Shown here: positions 42,391 to 51,100 of the stretch, piece by piece
Layout: the number at the start of each line of letters is the position of its first letter
How positions within the stretch are numbered: the first letter of the stretch is position 1
From: Fretibacterium fastidiosum
GTDB lineage: Bacteria; Synergistota; Synergistia; Synergistales; Aminobacteriaceae
Reading direction: 5' to 3'
Assembly: GCF_964642095.1 (NCBI RefSeq)
Contig: NZ_OZ209244.1
Span: forward strand, 372,001-436,000
Length of the DNA: 64,000 nt
Made by a program: the position numbers and the translations under genes
The notes under the pieces: model-generated
Database searches by the model: none
The model's input: only the letters and a program-made list of their open reading frames with translations
What the model was told of the DNA's origin: nothing

Positions 42391-45069
42391 ATGGCGGATG
42401 CGGCACAGGCGGAGAGGGCAACGAAGGAGAAGGCAAAGAGGACGCGAAGCAGGCGGAAGGCCGTCGAGAAGCCGGCGGAACCCTCCGGCAAGGGCTCTGC
42501 CCCGTCGGAGCAGGAGCCCGACCGGAAGCCCAAGCCGGCCTCCGCGAAGCGGGAACCCGCCAAGGCCTCCGAAAAGGCCCCCGCAAAGGCCACCTCAACG
42601 CGCCCCCGAAAGCCCCGCACGGCCTCGGACGGAACGAAGAGGGCCACGGAGAGCCCCAAGACCGCCCCCCAAAAAACGGAGAAGCCACCCCTAAACCATA
42701 CCGGTAACAAACAATCAACCACTTCCCCGCATCAGCCCGAAGCCCCGGAGGAGCCATCGGGGGGAGAAAAGCGGAGGAGGGGACGACGCGCCGCCGCCGG
42801 CAAGGGCCCGGCTCCCGTTGCGGCGACCGAATTGACGGCGATCGCCGCCGAAAAACGGCAGACGGCGAAGGAGACGCCCTCGGCAGGAGGGCGCGTCGCC
42901 ATAGAGGCCTCGACGGAGAGCGCGAAGCGCTCAACGGCCCCCGATCGTCAAAAAGACGGAATCAATAACGATACCGGAAATGAAAAGATGACCCTGCACA
43001 GCGCCCCCGCGCCCAGAGGAAGGCGCAGGACGGCGAAAACGCGCCCCGAAGAGGCGCCGGACCGCGGCACTGCCCCCGAGGAAGAAAGGTCGCGGCGGAA
43101 AAGAGCCAGTGAAAACGTTACCGATATCAAAAACGCTCCCGCCTCAGCGCCTGAGGCCCCGGAGGGCCATCCGGCCAGGGCAGCCCGCACAGCGGAGCCC
43201 GGCGAGGGCGGTTCCACCCCCGTGGAGGCGGAACTCGCGGACGCCTCGAAGCGGAAGAGCTCCTCCGCAAAGCCGACGGGGAGGGGGAGAGGACGGCGCG
43301 GACGCGGGAAAAATAACGCCGATAACCATACCGGTCCTAAAAACACTTCCGAAGTTGGCGACAAAAAAGCCGAGGGGACGGTCCATAAAGGTAACGTTTC
43401 GACTATCGATAACGAAAACATTTCCGTAAAAACCCCTACCGACCATCCAACGGAGGGAGAAGTCGGCGTCGATTCAGAAAATGGGGTCAAAAAAAGTAAC
43501 AATAACGTTACTGATAACGAAAAAGCTCCTTATGACATCACCATCGTGTCCTCTCCCCTTCGCGAGCTTTCCGTCCCGGAGCGGGCGACCCCGGAGGCCC
43601 CGTTTCCTCTGGACGAGCCAGAGGCAGCGGAGCCCCTTACGGGCGTGGCGCCTCTCGAGGAGCTGGACCGCGAGGTGCTGGACGATGGCGAGATCCCCTT
43701 CAGCGTGGGGGAGGCCATCGAGTCCGCCGTCTCCGCCTCCGGCCCCGCCAGGAGCGGAGCCTCCCGCCACAGCCGAAACCGCAGAGGCGGCAGGCGGCAC
43801 AAGCGCACCGCCCCCCAGCCGGAGACCCCGGCGAAGAGCGCCAGGCCGGCGACGCCCCAGGCGCCGCATCCGGTGGAGCGGTCCGACGCGGCGTCGGCTC
43901 CAAAGCGGAAGGACGAGAAGGCGCCGGCTCGAAGGAACCCCTACTCCCCGACGGAGTTCAGCAGCGTGGAGATGATGTCCTCCCTGAGGGGCTTCACCCC
44001 TTTGGGGACGCTCTTCGTCCTGATGGACGTCCTGAAGGGGCATGAGGAAGGCCTGCTTCACGTCAACCAGCTGGCGCAGGCGCTGGGCATCGGGAAGCCC
44101 TCGCTCCTGGCGCAGCTGGACAACCTGGAGGCGGCGGGGTTGATGAGGACCATCTCCAGCTCCCGCGCGGGCCGCCACATCGAGCTCCTGACGCCCAACC
44201 TGCTGCCCCACCCGGACCTCTCCGTCTTTCCGGTGGGGGCGTCGGGCGACCTCCTGGCGCCGACGGCAAACGCCCCGGAGCGCGGCGGGCAGTTCTCCCA
44301 GAAGCGCCTCGACCTCCTCTACAAGTACCTGAAGGACCACCGGGTGGAGGTCACCTCCATCCCCGACGAGGGGCACCTGCCCAGGGAGGTGCCTCAAATC
44401 GCCACGTTCCTCGGCAAGTACCTCGTCTACGTCCGCCCCTTCTATGAGATGATGAAGGCCACCCTGAACGACTGCCGCGAGTTCCGCTACTCTTTGGCGA
44501 AGCTGCCGAGCCGGGACATCACCCACACGCTGAACTTCTGCCACATGCTGAGCGCGGCGAAGTTCCTTTCCTCCTTCACCTACCGGCGCGCTCCCCAGTA
44601 CAGCATCGTGGCCCAGGTGAACCGGACGCCGGCGGCCATCAACTTCCTGACCGGAGGCTGGCTGGAGCACTACATCCGCGACAAGGTGATCTCCATCCTG
44701 ACGACGCACCCCGCCACGGTCAGCCTGCCCTACGCCTTCATGAAGAACCCCAACATCATCCTCCCCACGGGGGAGAACTTCGAGCTGGACTTCCTGCTCT
44801 CCGTGGGGGACAAGATCTTCTGGATCGAGGCCAAGACGGGCGAGTACGAGAACTACCTCGCCAAGTACTCCCGCGTCTCCAGGGTGCTGGGCCTGACCCG
44901 CAGCACCTCCATGCTGGTGAGCGTGGAGCCCCTGCCGGCGGAGGACAACCTCACCGTCCGCTACAGCCTCAGTTGCTGCAACCTGGATGAGTTTCCGGAC
45001 GTGTTTCGCATCAACCTGGTGCGAGAGCTCCAGCAGGAGGCCGTCCAGCGGGCCGCCATGATGGCTTGA
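42391..45069 (+). CDS. Large protein: disordered basic N-terminus, winged helix, PD-(D/E)XK nuclease-like C-terminus
   Basis: 892 residues. Residues 1 to about 515 are low-complexity, rich in Lys, Arg, Ala, Pro and Glu. Six Asn/Thr-rich inserts of shared form N-x-T-[GD]-x-x-K interrupt it (near residues 102, 193, 242, 312, 335 and 372). Residues ~520-610 look like a winged helix (LHVNQLAQALGIGKPSLLAQ). The C-terminus resembles Card1/DUF1887-type nucleases: GGWLEHYIRDKVISIL near 756, E-L-D near 798 and IEAKTG near 813, giving the D...ExK active-site pattern. GGAGG precedes the ATG, and a strong terminator follows. No homologue with this full architecture is known to me. A DNA-binding nuclease or repair/defence role is inference. 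Confidence 0.7.
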   Translation: MADAAQAERATKEKAKRTRSRRKAVEKPAEPSGKGSAPSEQEPDRKPKPASAKREPAKASEKAPAKATSTRPRKPRTASDGTKRATESPKTAPQKTEKPPLNHTGNKQSTTSPHQPEAPEEPSGGEKRRRGRRAAAGKGPAPVAATELTAIAAEKRQTAKETPSAGGRVAIEASTESAKRSTAPDRQKDGINNDTGNEKMTLHSAPAPRGRRRTAKTRPEEAPDRGTAPEEERSRRKRASENVTDIKNAPASAPEAPEGHPARAARTAEPGEGGSTPVEAELADASKRKSSSAKPTGRGRGRRGRGKNNADNHTGPKNTSEVGDKKAEGTVHKGNVSTIDNENISVKTPTDHPTEGEVGVDSENGVKKSNNNVTDNEKAPYDITIVSSPLRELSVPERATPEAPFPLDEPEAAEPLTGVAPLEELDREVLDDGEIPFSVGEAIESAVSASGPARSGASRHSRNRRGGRRHKRTAPQPETPAKSARPATPQAPHPVERSDAASAPKRKDEKAPARRNPYSPTEFSSVEMMSSLRGFTPLGTLFVLMDVLKGHEEGLLHVNQLAQALGIGKPSLLAQLDNLEAAGLMRTISSSRAGRHIELLTPNLLPHPDLSVFPVGASGDLLAPTANAPERGGQFSQKRLDLLYKYLKDHRVEVTSIPDEGHLPREVPQIATFLGKYLVYVRPFYEMMKATLNDCREFRYSLAKLPSRDITHTLNFCHMLSAAKFLSSFTYRRAPQYSIVAQVNRTPAAINFLTGGWLEHYIRDKVISILTTHPATVSLPYAFMKNPNIILPTGENFELDFLLSVGDKIFWIEAKTGEYENYLAKYSRVSRVLGLTRSTSMLVSVEPLPAEDNLTVRYSLSCCNLDEFPDVFRINLVRELQQEAVQRAAMMA

Positions 45070-45130
45070 GGGCGGGGGGAGACAAAACGCCGTCCGCCGG
45101 GGCACCTCAGGGGCCCTAGGGGCAGACGAA

Positions 45131-45160
45131 CGAGGGGCCGCAGACGCGGCCCCTCGTTTC
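45131..45160 (+). terminator. Terminator of the 892-residue protein gene
   Basis: A perfect 11-bp stem, CGAGGGGCCGC (45131-45141), loop AGAC, GCGGCCCCTCG (45146-45156), then TTTC. Confidence 0.8.
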
Positions 45161-45190
45161 ATGCGCTTCATGGCGCTTCGTAGCATTTTA

Positions 45191-45727
45191 TACCAATTCG
45201 CGTTTAAAGAAGGGCAAGAAAGGCCCCCCTGCAAGGGGGGCTGCCCCGAAGGGGCTGGGACTGACGGCCCGTGAGCGTCAGCGAACGGCTGCCGGAAGGC
45301 TCCCCGAAGGGGAGGGGTGTTTTTCATAAGACGCGCCTGTCTGACATTCCCCGTCAACGCCTCCACAAGGCAATCAATTGCCTTGCTTCGGCACAGCCGA
45401 CCAACGCAGCGCTGCAATCGCTGACGCGATTGCATAAGTCGTGTCGTCTGGCCGAGCTGCGAAAGTCCCCCGGACTTCCTTCGCCCTCAGCCGACCAACC
45501 GGCCGCCGCAATCCTCCCGAAAGATCGGCTTGCGTGAGGCCGGTCGTCTGGCCGAGCTGCGGAAGTCCCCCGGACTTCCTTCGCCCTCAGCCGACCAACC
45601 GGCCGCCGCAATCCTCCCGAAAGATCGGCTTGCGTGAGGCCGGTCGTCTGGCCGAACCCCTCCGGTTCGCTGACGCGAACCACCTCCCCTTTCAGGGGAG
45701 GCAATCCACATTAGACGCGATTTGGTA
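45191..45727. repeat. Inverted-ended hairpin element, copy C (537 bp) with tandem modules
   Basis: Left end TACCAATTCGCGTTTAA (45191-45207), right end TTAGACGCGATTTGGTA (45711-45727). TTA precedes the left end and follows the right end, a possible 3-bp target duplication; the right TTA is the stop codon of the minus-strand ThpR gene. Inside, a 52-bp constant unit with a GAAGTCCCCCGGACTTC hairpin occurs at 45445-45496 (one mismatch in the stem) and 45545-45596, each followed by the same 48-bp segment (100-bp period). A 42-bp cassette at 45403-45444 matches one in copy B. No gene in the 45070-45727 interval. Confidence 0.8.
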
Positions 45728-46315
45728 TTATGGCGCAACCCCCTCAAGGGGGATGGGAGTGTAGATCGCCCCGCGGGGGGTCAGGCGGCTTCGCATCAGC
45801 TCGATGCCGCAGCAGGTCCACGAGACGGGAGGCACCTGCTCCAGCGCCCTCAGGAGCGCCGGCGACAGGGGCTCCCCGCTGCAACGGGCCAGCGTCAGGT
45901 GGGGAACGAAGGGTCGCCGCTCCCGCGGGATGCCCGCCTCCGCCAGCGCATCCTCCAGGCGGGCGGCGAGGGCTGTCAGCTCCGCCGCGCCCCTCGTGCC
46001 GCTGAGCCAGAGCGTGCGGGGACGCTCCAGGCTGGGGAACGCTCCCGCGCGGGAGAGCTCCACCTCGAAGGGCGGGAAGGCGATCGGCGCCAGCGCGCGC
46101 CTCACCCTCTCGATCGCGTCGGGCGTCCGCTCCCCCAGAAAGCGCAGCGTGACGTGCAGCTGGGCCCGCGTCACCCACCGCAGCCGGCCCAACGGCACGA
46201 GGCGCGTCAGGAGGAGCTCCAGCGTCCGCGCCGCTCCATCGGGGACCGTCACGGCGACGAAGGCGCGGATGAGGGACGCCGTGTCCCGGTCCTCAGCGCT
46301 CCGGCCTTCGCTCAT
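45728..46315 (-). CDS. thpR: RNA 2',3'-cyclic phosphodiesterase (2H/LigT family)
   Basis: 195 residues, full length for ThpR. The two HxTx motifs of the 2H phosphoesterase fold are HVTL (near residue 54) and HLTL (near residue 139). The enzyme opens 2',3'-cyclic phosphates on RNA ends. Its TAA stop directly abuts repeat element C. The 5' end overlaps the HAD gene by 23 bp, so the two are cotranscribed. Confidence 0.9.
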   Translation of the reverse strand: MSEGRSAEDRDTASLIRAFVAVTVPDGAARTLELLLTRLVPLGRLRWVTRAQLHVTLRFLGERTPDAIERVRRALAPIAFPPFEVELSRAGAFPSLERPRTLWLSGTRGAAELTALAARLEDALAEAGIPRERRPFVPHLTLARCSGEPLSPALLRALEQVPPVSWTCCGIELMRSRLTPRGAIYTPIPLEGVAP

Positions 46316-46970
46316 CGGCCAGCGCCTCCAGGACGGGGATGACGTCGTTCAGGCTCCCCACCACGCGATAGGTCAGGGCCGCGATCTCAGGCGTCGGCGA
46401 CAGGAGGTCTGGCACCATCACGGGCATCATGCCGGCGGCGTGGGCGGCCCGAATGCCGTTGTAGGAATCCTCCAGGACGACGCAGCCTGCGGGGTCCGCC
46501 CCCAGCTCCAGAGCGGCCTTCAGGAAGATGTCCGGCGCGGGCTTGCCCTGCTCGACGCGATCCCCCGTGAGGATCAGGTCGAAGCACTCGCCCACGTCCG
46601 TGTGCTTCAGGTAGAACCCCACGATCCCTCGGTCGCTCGAGGTCGCCATGGCCCGCGGGACCCGCCTCTCGATGAGCCACGCCAGGACCCGGCGGAGGCC
46701 AGGCTTCTCCGGCAGGCCGTGCTCCTCGATCCAGCGCTCCGTCCAGCGAATGCGGTCCCCCCGCACCAAGTCGAAGTCGAAAGCCGGGCCGAACCGCTCC
46801 TGCATCATGCTGCGCGTCTTCGGCAGGCTCAGGCCGATCTGATCGTGCATGACCTCCGGCGTGATCGCGTACCCGTGTCCTTCCCCCGCCGCCGCCCAGG
46901 CCCTCAGGTTCAGCGCCTCCGTGTCGAACATCAGCCCATCCATGTCAAAGAGAACCGCGCTCAGCATCAT
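46293..46970 (-). CDS. HAD family hydrolase (beta-phosphoglucomutase-like)
   Basis: 225 residues. HAD motif I DMDGLMFDTE, motif II ATSSD, motif III GKPAPDIF and motif IV VLEDSYNG. The cap resembles beta-phosphoglucomutase-type phosphatases. Tandem ATGs (46970, 46967) leave the start open by one residue. It lies 75 bp after purF, and could be part of the purine transcript. Substrate unknown. Confidence 0.9.
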   Translation of the reverse strand: MMLSAVLFDMDGLMFDTEALNLRAWAAAGEGHGYAITPEVMHDQIGLSLPKTRSMMQERFGPAFDFDLVRGDRIRWTERWIEEHGLPEKPGLRRVLAWLIERRVPRAMATSSDRGIVGFYLKHTDVGECFDLILTGDRVEQGKPAPDIFLKAALELGADPAGCVVLEDSYNGIRAAHAAGMMPVMVPDLLSPTPEIAALTYRVVGSLNDVIPVLEALADERRPER

Positions 46971-47045
46971 AAGCTCCCTCCATCTCTGTCCTCTCGCGCC
47001 GCGCCTCCGAAACGCGCTCGGCAGCGCCGCGTTCTCCGGCGCTCC

Positions 47046-48491
47046 CTACGACTCCATGTCCGCCGCGAAGCCCGTCGGCCCGCTCTCCTTGAAAAACCCC
47101 GCAGGCCGCGCGGTGGCGGGGACCTCCATGGGGTAGTTCCCGTCGAAGCAGGCCCGACAGTAGAGGTCCTGGTGCCCGCAGGCCTCCGACAGGCAGGCGT
47201 CGCTGAGGTAGGTCAGGGAGTCGGCGCCGACGTACTCCAGTATCTCCTGCTGCGTCTTCTGCACGGCGATCAGCTTCTCCCTGTAGGGCGTGTCGATGCC
47301 GAAGTAGCAGGAGTAGCACACGGGGGGAGAGGAGACGACCAGGTGGACCTCGCTGGCTCCGGCCGCCCGCAGCAGGCGCACGATGCGGCGGCTGGTCGTC
47401 CCCCGCACGATGGAGTCGTCCACCACGATCAGGCGCTTGCCCTCGATGTTGCTGCGGATGGGCGACAGCTTGATGTGGACGGCGGTTTCCCGCATCTCCT
47501 GGGTCGGCTGGATGAAGGTGCGCCCGATGTACTTGTTCTTGATCAGTCCCTCGCCGTAGTTGATGCCGGACGCCTCGGCGTAGCCGATGGCCGCCGGGAT
47601 GCCGGAGTCCGGCACCGCCATCACCAGGTCCGCCTCGATCCGCCGCTGGCGCGCCAGAAGCCGCCCGCACCGGCGGCGGAAGTCGTAGACGCTGATGCCG
47701 TCCAGCACGCTGTCCGGCCGCGCGAAGTAGATGAGCTCGAACACGCAGAGGCTCTTGCGGCACCACTGAGCCGGGGGGAGGCTGCGCACCCCCTCCTGGT
47801 CGATGAACACGACCTCGCCCGGCTCCACGTCGCGGACGAACTCCGCGTCGATAGCGTCCAGCGCGCAGCTCTCGGAGGCCAATGCCCAGCCGTCCGCAAG
47901 CCTGCCCAGGCACAGCGGGTGCAGGCCGTAGGGGTCGCGCACGCCGATCAGCTGGTCCCCCAGCGTGATGACCAGGACGTAGGCCCCCTTGATCAGGCTC
48001 ATCGCGGTGCGGATGCCCGCCTCCACGCCGCGCTTGTTGCCGTGCTGGCAGATCAGGTTGAGGATGGACTCGCTGTCCGTCGTCGTCTGGAAGATCACGC
48101 CCGCGTCCGTCAGCATCTCCTGAATGCTGTCCGCGTTCACCAGGTTGCCGTTGTGCGCCAGGGCGATGTCCCCCATCCCGCAGCGGGCCACCAGGGGCTG
48201 GGCGCTGCGGGGGTCCGACCCTCCGGCCGTCGGGTAGCGCACGTGGCCCACGGCGATGTTGCCCTTCAGGCCCGCCAGGGTCTCCCCGCGGAACACCTCC
48301 CCCACCAGTCCGGGCCCCTTGACCTGCATGACGGTGCCCCCCCGGTTCGCGGCGATGCCGGCGCTCTCCTGACCGCGGTGCTGAAGGGCGTAAAGCCCGT
48401 AATACACAAGGCTCGCGGCGTCCTTTTCCTTCCGATAAACCCCCATGACGCCGCACTCCTCGTGCAGGGCGTCCTCCTCATACCATTCCAT
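47046..48491 (-). CDS. purF: Amidophosphoribosyltransferase
   Basis: First step of purine synthesis: PRPP + glutamine to phosphoribosylamine. The start at 48491 (GGAGG upstream) gives an 11-residue propeptide before the N-terminal nucleophile Cys in HEECGVMGVY, the normal PurF pattern; the frame is open to 48560. The glutaminase domain includes ALQHRGQESAGIA and HNGNLVN, and the phosphoribosyltransferase domain carries the PRPP motif VVDDSIVRGTTS. Cysteines near the C-terminus (CYSCYFGIDTP, CGHQDLYCRAC) fit the 4Fe-4S type of PurF. Follows purC. Confidence 0.95.
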   Translation of the reverse strand: MEWYEEDALHEECGVMGVYRKEKDAASLVYYGLYALQHRGQESAGIAANRGGTVMQVKGPGLVGEVFRGETLAGLKGNIAVGHVRYPTAGGSDPRSAQPLVARCGMGDIALAHNGNLVNADSIQEMLTDAGVIFQTTTDSESILNLICQHGNKRGVEAGIRTAMSLIKGAYVLVITLGDQLIGVRDPYGLHPLCLGRLADGWALASESCALDAIDAEFVRDVEPGEVVFIDQEGVRSLPPAQWCRKSLCVFELIYFARPDSVLDGISVYDFRRRCGRLLARQRRIEADLVMAVPDSGIPAAIGYAEASGINYGEGLIKNKYIGRTFIQPTQEMRETAVHIKLSPIRSNIEGKRLIVVDDSIVRGTTSRRIVRLLRAAGASEVHLVVSSPPVCYSCYFGIDTPYREKLIAVQKTQQEILEYVGADSLTYLSDACLSEACGHQDLYCRACFDGNYPMEVPATARPAGFFKESGPTGFAADMES

Positions 48492-48560
48492 CTCCGCCTC
48501 CGCGCTCCATTCCAAAGTTCGAGCTTCGGGGGACGTCCGCCCCCCGTCCTCCCCCTGCAC

Positions 48561-49265
48561 CTACTGCGTCACCCTCTTGAACATCTCCTGATACGCGTCC
48601 TCCACGTGCCCCAGGTCGCGGCGGAAGCGGTCCTTGTCCAGCTTCTCGTTCGTCCTGGCGTCCCAGAAACGGCAGGTGTCCGGCGAGATCTCGTCCGCCA
48701 GAACGATCCGGCCGTCGCAACGGCCCAGCTCGATCTTGAAGTCGATGAGCTTCACGCCGATCTTGAGGAAGTAGTCCTTCAGGAGGTCGTTGACCTTGAA
48801 GGCCATCTCGTGCATGGTCCTGAGCTCCTCTTCCGTGGCCAACCCAAGCGCCAGGATGTGAGAATCGTTGATCAGGGGGTCGCCCAGGCTGTCGTCCTTC
48901 AGGGAGAACTCCAGCGTGGGGTTCCTCAGCACCCGCCCCTCCTCCACGCCGTAGCGTTTGGAGAAGGAGCCCGCGGCCACGTTGCGGACGATGACCTCGA
49001 GGGGCACGATCTCCACGGCCCGCACCAGCGTCTCCCGGTCGCTCAGTTCCTCCACGAAGTGAGTCGGCACGCCGTTCGCCTCGAGCATCCGGAACAGGAT
49101 GTTGCTCATCCGGTTGTTGACGACGCCCTTGCCGGCAATGGTGCCGCGCTTCTCGCCGTTGAACGCCGTGGCGTCGTCCTTGTACTCGACGACGTAGCGC
49201 TTCGGGTCGTCCGTCGCGAATACCTTCTTTGCCTTGCCCTCATAAAGCTGCTCCCGCTTTTCCAT
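48561..49265 (-). CDS. purC: Phosphoribosylaminoimidazole-succinocarboxamide synthase (SAICAR synthetase)
   Basis: 234 residues. Typical motifs: LYEGKAKKVF, DDATAFNGEK, EVIVRNVAAGSF, LIDFKIELG, LADEISPDTCRFWD. It joins CAIR and aspartate. It heads the purC-purF part of the cluster, separated from purL by a hairpin and a possible promoter, so it may be independently controlled. GGGAGG precedes the ATG. Confidence 0.95.
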   Translation of the reverse strand: MEKREQLYEGKAKKVFATDDPKRYVVEYKDDATAFNGEKRGTIAGKGVVNNRMSNILFRMLEANGVPTHFVEELSDRETLVRAVEIVPLEVIVRNVAAGSFSKRYGVEEGRVLRNPTLEFSLKDDSLGDPLINDSHILALGLATEEELRTMHEMAFKVNDLLKDYFLKIGVKLIDFKIELGRCDGRIVLADEISPDTCRFWDARTNEKLDKDRFRRDLGHVEDAYQEMFKRVTQ

Positions 49266-49295
49266 CGCATTTGACCTCCCGGCCTCAAAATCAAA

Positions 49296-49320
49296 AGGCC
49301 CCCGCAGGCGGCAGGGGCCT
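49296..49320 (-). terminator. Hairpin with U-rich tail between purL and purC
   Basis: Read on the minus strand, AGGCCCC pairs with GGGGCCT and is followed by TTTTGATTTTG. It could end the purE-purL transcript, or act as an attenuator for a transcript begun at the candidate promoter at 49336-49363. Confidence 0.6.
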
Positions 49321-49335
49321 CAGGAAACAAAGAGA

Positions 49336-49363
49336 AGTATAGAGCATCCGCGCGGTTTGTGCA
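49336..49363 (-). promoter_or_regulatory. Candidate promoter of purC-purF
   Basis: On the minus strand, TGCACA (49358-49363), 16-bp spacer and TATACT (49336-49341). It lies upstream of the hairpin at 49296-49320, so a transcript from here would carry that hairpin in its leader. Confidence 0.35.
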
Positions 49364-49387
49364 GGGGGAATTTTCAGTTTTCCCGCG

Positions 49388-51100
49388 CTACCCCATCAGG
49401 AAGTCCATGGCCGACTCGAACATCATCGTGCCCCCCGTGCGCCCCGCGTTCTGGTAGAGGCCATGCCCCACCCGCTCCGCGTGCCCCATGCGGCCGAAGA
49501 TGCGCCCGTCCGGCGAGAGCAGGCCCTCGACGGCGGCCAGGGAGCCGTTCGGGTTGTACTGGACGTCCATCGTGGGGATCCCCTGCAGATCGACGTACTG
49601 CGTCGCGACCTGCCCGGCCTCCGCCAGGCGGCGCAGCAGGGGCACCCCGCAGACGAAGCGGCCTTCGCCGTGGGAGACGGGCATGGCGAACACGTCGCCC
49701 ACCCGCGTGCGGCTCAGCCACGGAGAGCGGTTCGAGAGGACGCGGGAGTGGACGATCTTCGACTGGTGGCGGCCGATGGCGTTGAAGGTCAGCACGGCTG
49801 ATCCCTCCCCCAGCTCGTCCGGGTCCACGACGCGTCCGAAGGGCAGGAGCCCCGTGCGCACCAGGGCCTGGAAGCCGTTGCACACCCCCAAAATCAGACC
49901 GCCCCGCACCTCCAGGAGCCCCTCCACCGCGGATCGGGCCGCCGGACTCCTCAGGAAGATGGCGATGAACTTGCCGGACCCGTCGGGCTCATCGCCATTG
50001 GAGAACCCGCCGGGCAGGAAGAGCGCCTGCGACGCGCTCAGCCGTGCGGCGAACCGGTCCACGGACTCCTTCATGGCCTCCGGCGTCAGCGTCCGGACCA
50101 CCAGGACCTCCGCCTCCCCTCCCGCTCGCTCCACGGCGCGTGCGGACTCGTACTCGCAGTTCGTCCCCGGGAACACGGGGATGAGGAACCGCGGGCGAGC
50201 GGCGCCGTGGAGCGGGCGGGGGACGGCCCGCTCCGCCGGAGCCGGCCATGCGTCGGGCAGCGAGACCAGCTCCCCCGCGTCGCACCTCACGGGGAAGACG
50301 TCCTCCAGCGCGCCCTCGTAGAGTTCCTCCAGCTCGTCCATGCCGACGGACTCGCCGCCCAGGGTCGCCCTGCGCGCCTCCAGCACCCAGCCCAGGGCGG
50401 TGCAGTCGAACTCCGCACTCTCCAGGTCCGAGACGCCCTCCGCCAGCTCCACCACGAAGGAGCCACGGGCCGGGCCGAAGAGTTCCGCCAGGGCGAGCCC
50501 GTCGTCGAACGCGAAGCCGAACCCGTTGCCCATGGCCATCCTCAGGACGAGGGCCGCCGGCCCGCCGAAGGCGGGCGTCCCCACGGCCAGGGCCTCGCCC
50601 CTGACGCGCAGGTCCTGAACGCGCGCCAGGAGGGCCAGCAGAGACTTCGGCTCAGGCAACAGGCCCCGGCGCCCTGGGCGCAGCCAGACGACGCGGGACC
50701 CTGCGCGCTTGAACTCCGGCGACAGGACGCGGGAGACGTCGGTCATGCCCTGGGCGAAGGAGACGAGGGTCGGGGGGACGTCCAGCCCCTCGAAGGAACC
50801 GCTCATGGAGTCCTTGCCACCAATGGCGGCGACGCCGAAGTCCATCTGGGCGTCCAGGGCGCCCAGGAGCGCGGCGGCGGGCAGCCCCCACCGCCGCGGG
50901 TCCGCGCCCGGACGGCCGAAGTACTCCTGAAGGCTCAGGTGGCAGGACTCCAGGGGGACGCCCACCGCGGCCAGGCGGCACAGAGACTCCACCACCGCCA
51001 TGTAGGCGCCGTCGTAGGGCGAGGCCGAGGACAGGAAGGGGTCGAACCCCCAGGCCATGGCGGAGCAGGCGTTCGTGTCGTTTTGGCCACCCGTCAGGGG
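49388..51100 (-). CDS. purL: Phosphoribosylformylglycinamidine synthase, C-terminal segment after a frameshift
   Basis: Continuation of purL in the next frame: the second ATP-grasp-like synthase half (IGGKDSMSGSFEGLDVPPTL) and a C-terminal class I glutaminase domain with Cys in GVCNGFQALV and His/Glu in MPVSHGEGRF. No start codon with a good ribosome site exists at the junction, so this is not an independent gene as it stands. Inserting one C in the C-run at about 51097-51100 restores a single ~1240-residue PurL. Either a sequence error, a recent mutation or a -1 frameshift. Confidence 0.85.
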   Translation of the reverse strand, partial: PLTGGQNDTNACSAMAWGFDPFLSSASPYDGAYMAVVESLCRLAAVGVPLESCHLSLQEYFGRPGADPRRWGLPAAALLGALDAQMDFGVAAIGGKDSMSGSFEGLDVPPTLVSFAQGMTDVSRVLSPEFKRAGSRVVWLRPGRRGLLPEPKSLLALLARVQDLRVRGEALAVGTPAFGGPAALVLRMAMGNGFGFAFDDGLALAELFGPARGSFVVELAEGVSDLESAEFDCTALGWVLEARRATLGGESVGMDELEELYEGALEDVFPVRCDAGELVSLPDAWPAPAERAVPRPLHGAARPRFLIPVFPGTNCEYESARAVERAGGEAEVLVVRTLTPEAMKESVDRFAARLSASQALFLPGGFSNGDEPDGSGKFIAIFLRSPAARSAVEGLLEVRGGLILGVCNGFQALVRTGLLPFGRVVDPDELGEGSAVLTFNAIGRHQSKIVHSRVLSNRSPWLSRTRVGDVFAMPVSHGEGRFVCGVPLLRRLAEAGQVATQYVDLQGIPTMDVQYNPNGSLAAVEGLLSPDGRIFGRMGHAERVGHGLYQNAGRTGGTMMFESAMDFLMG

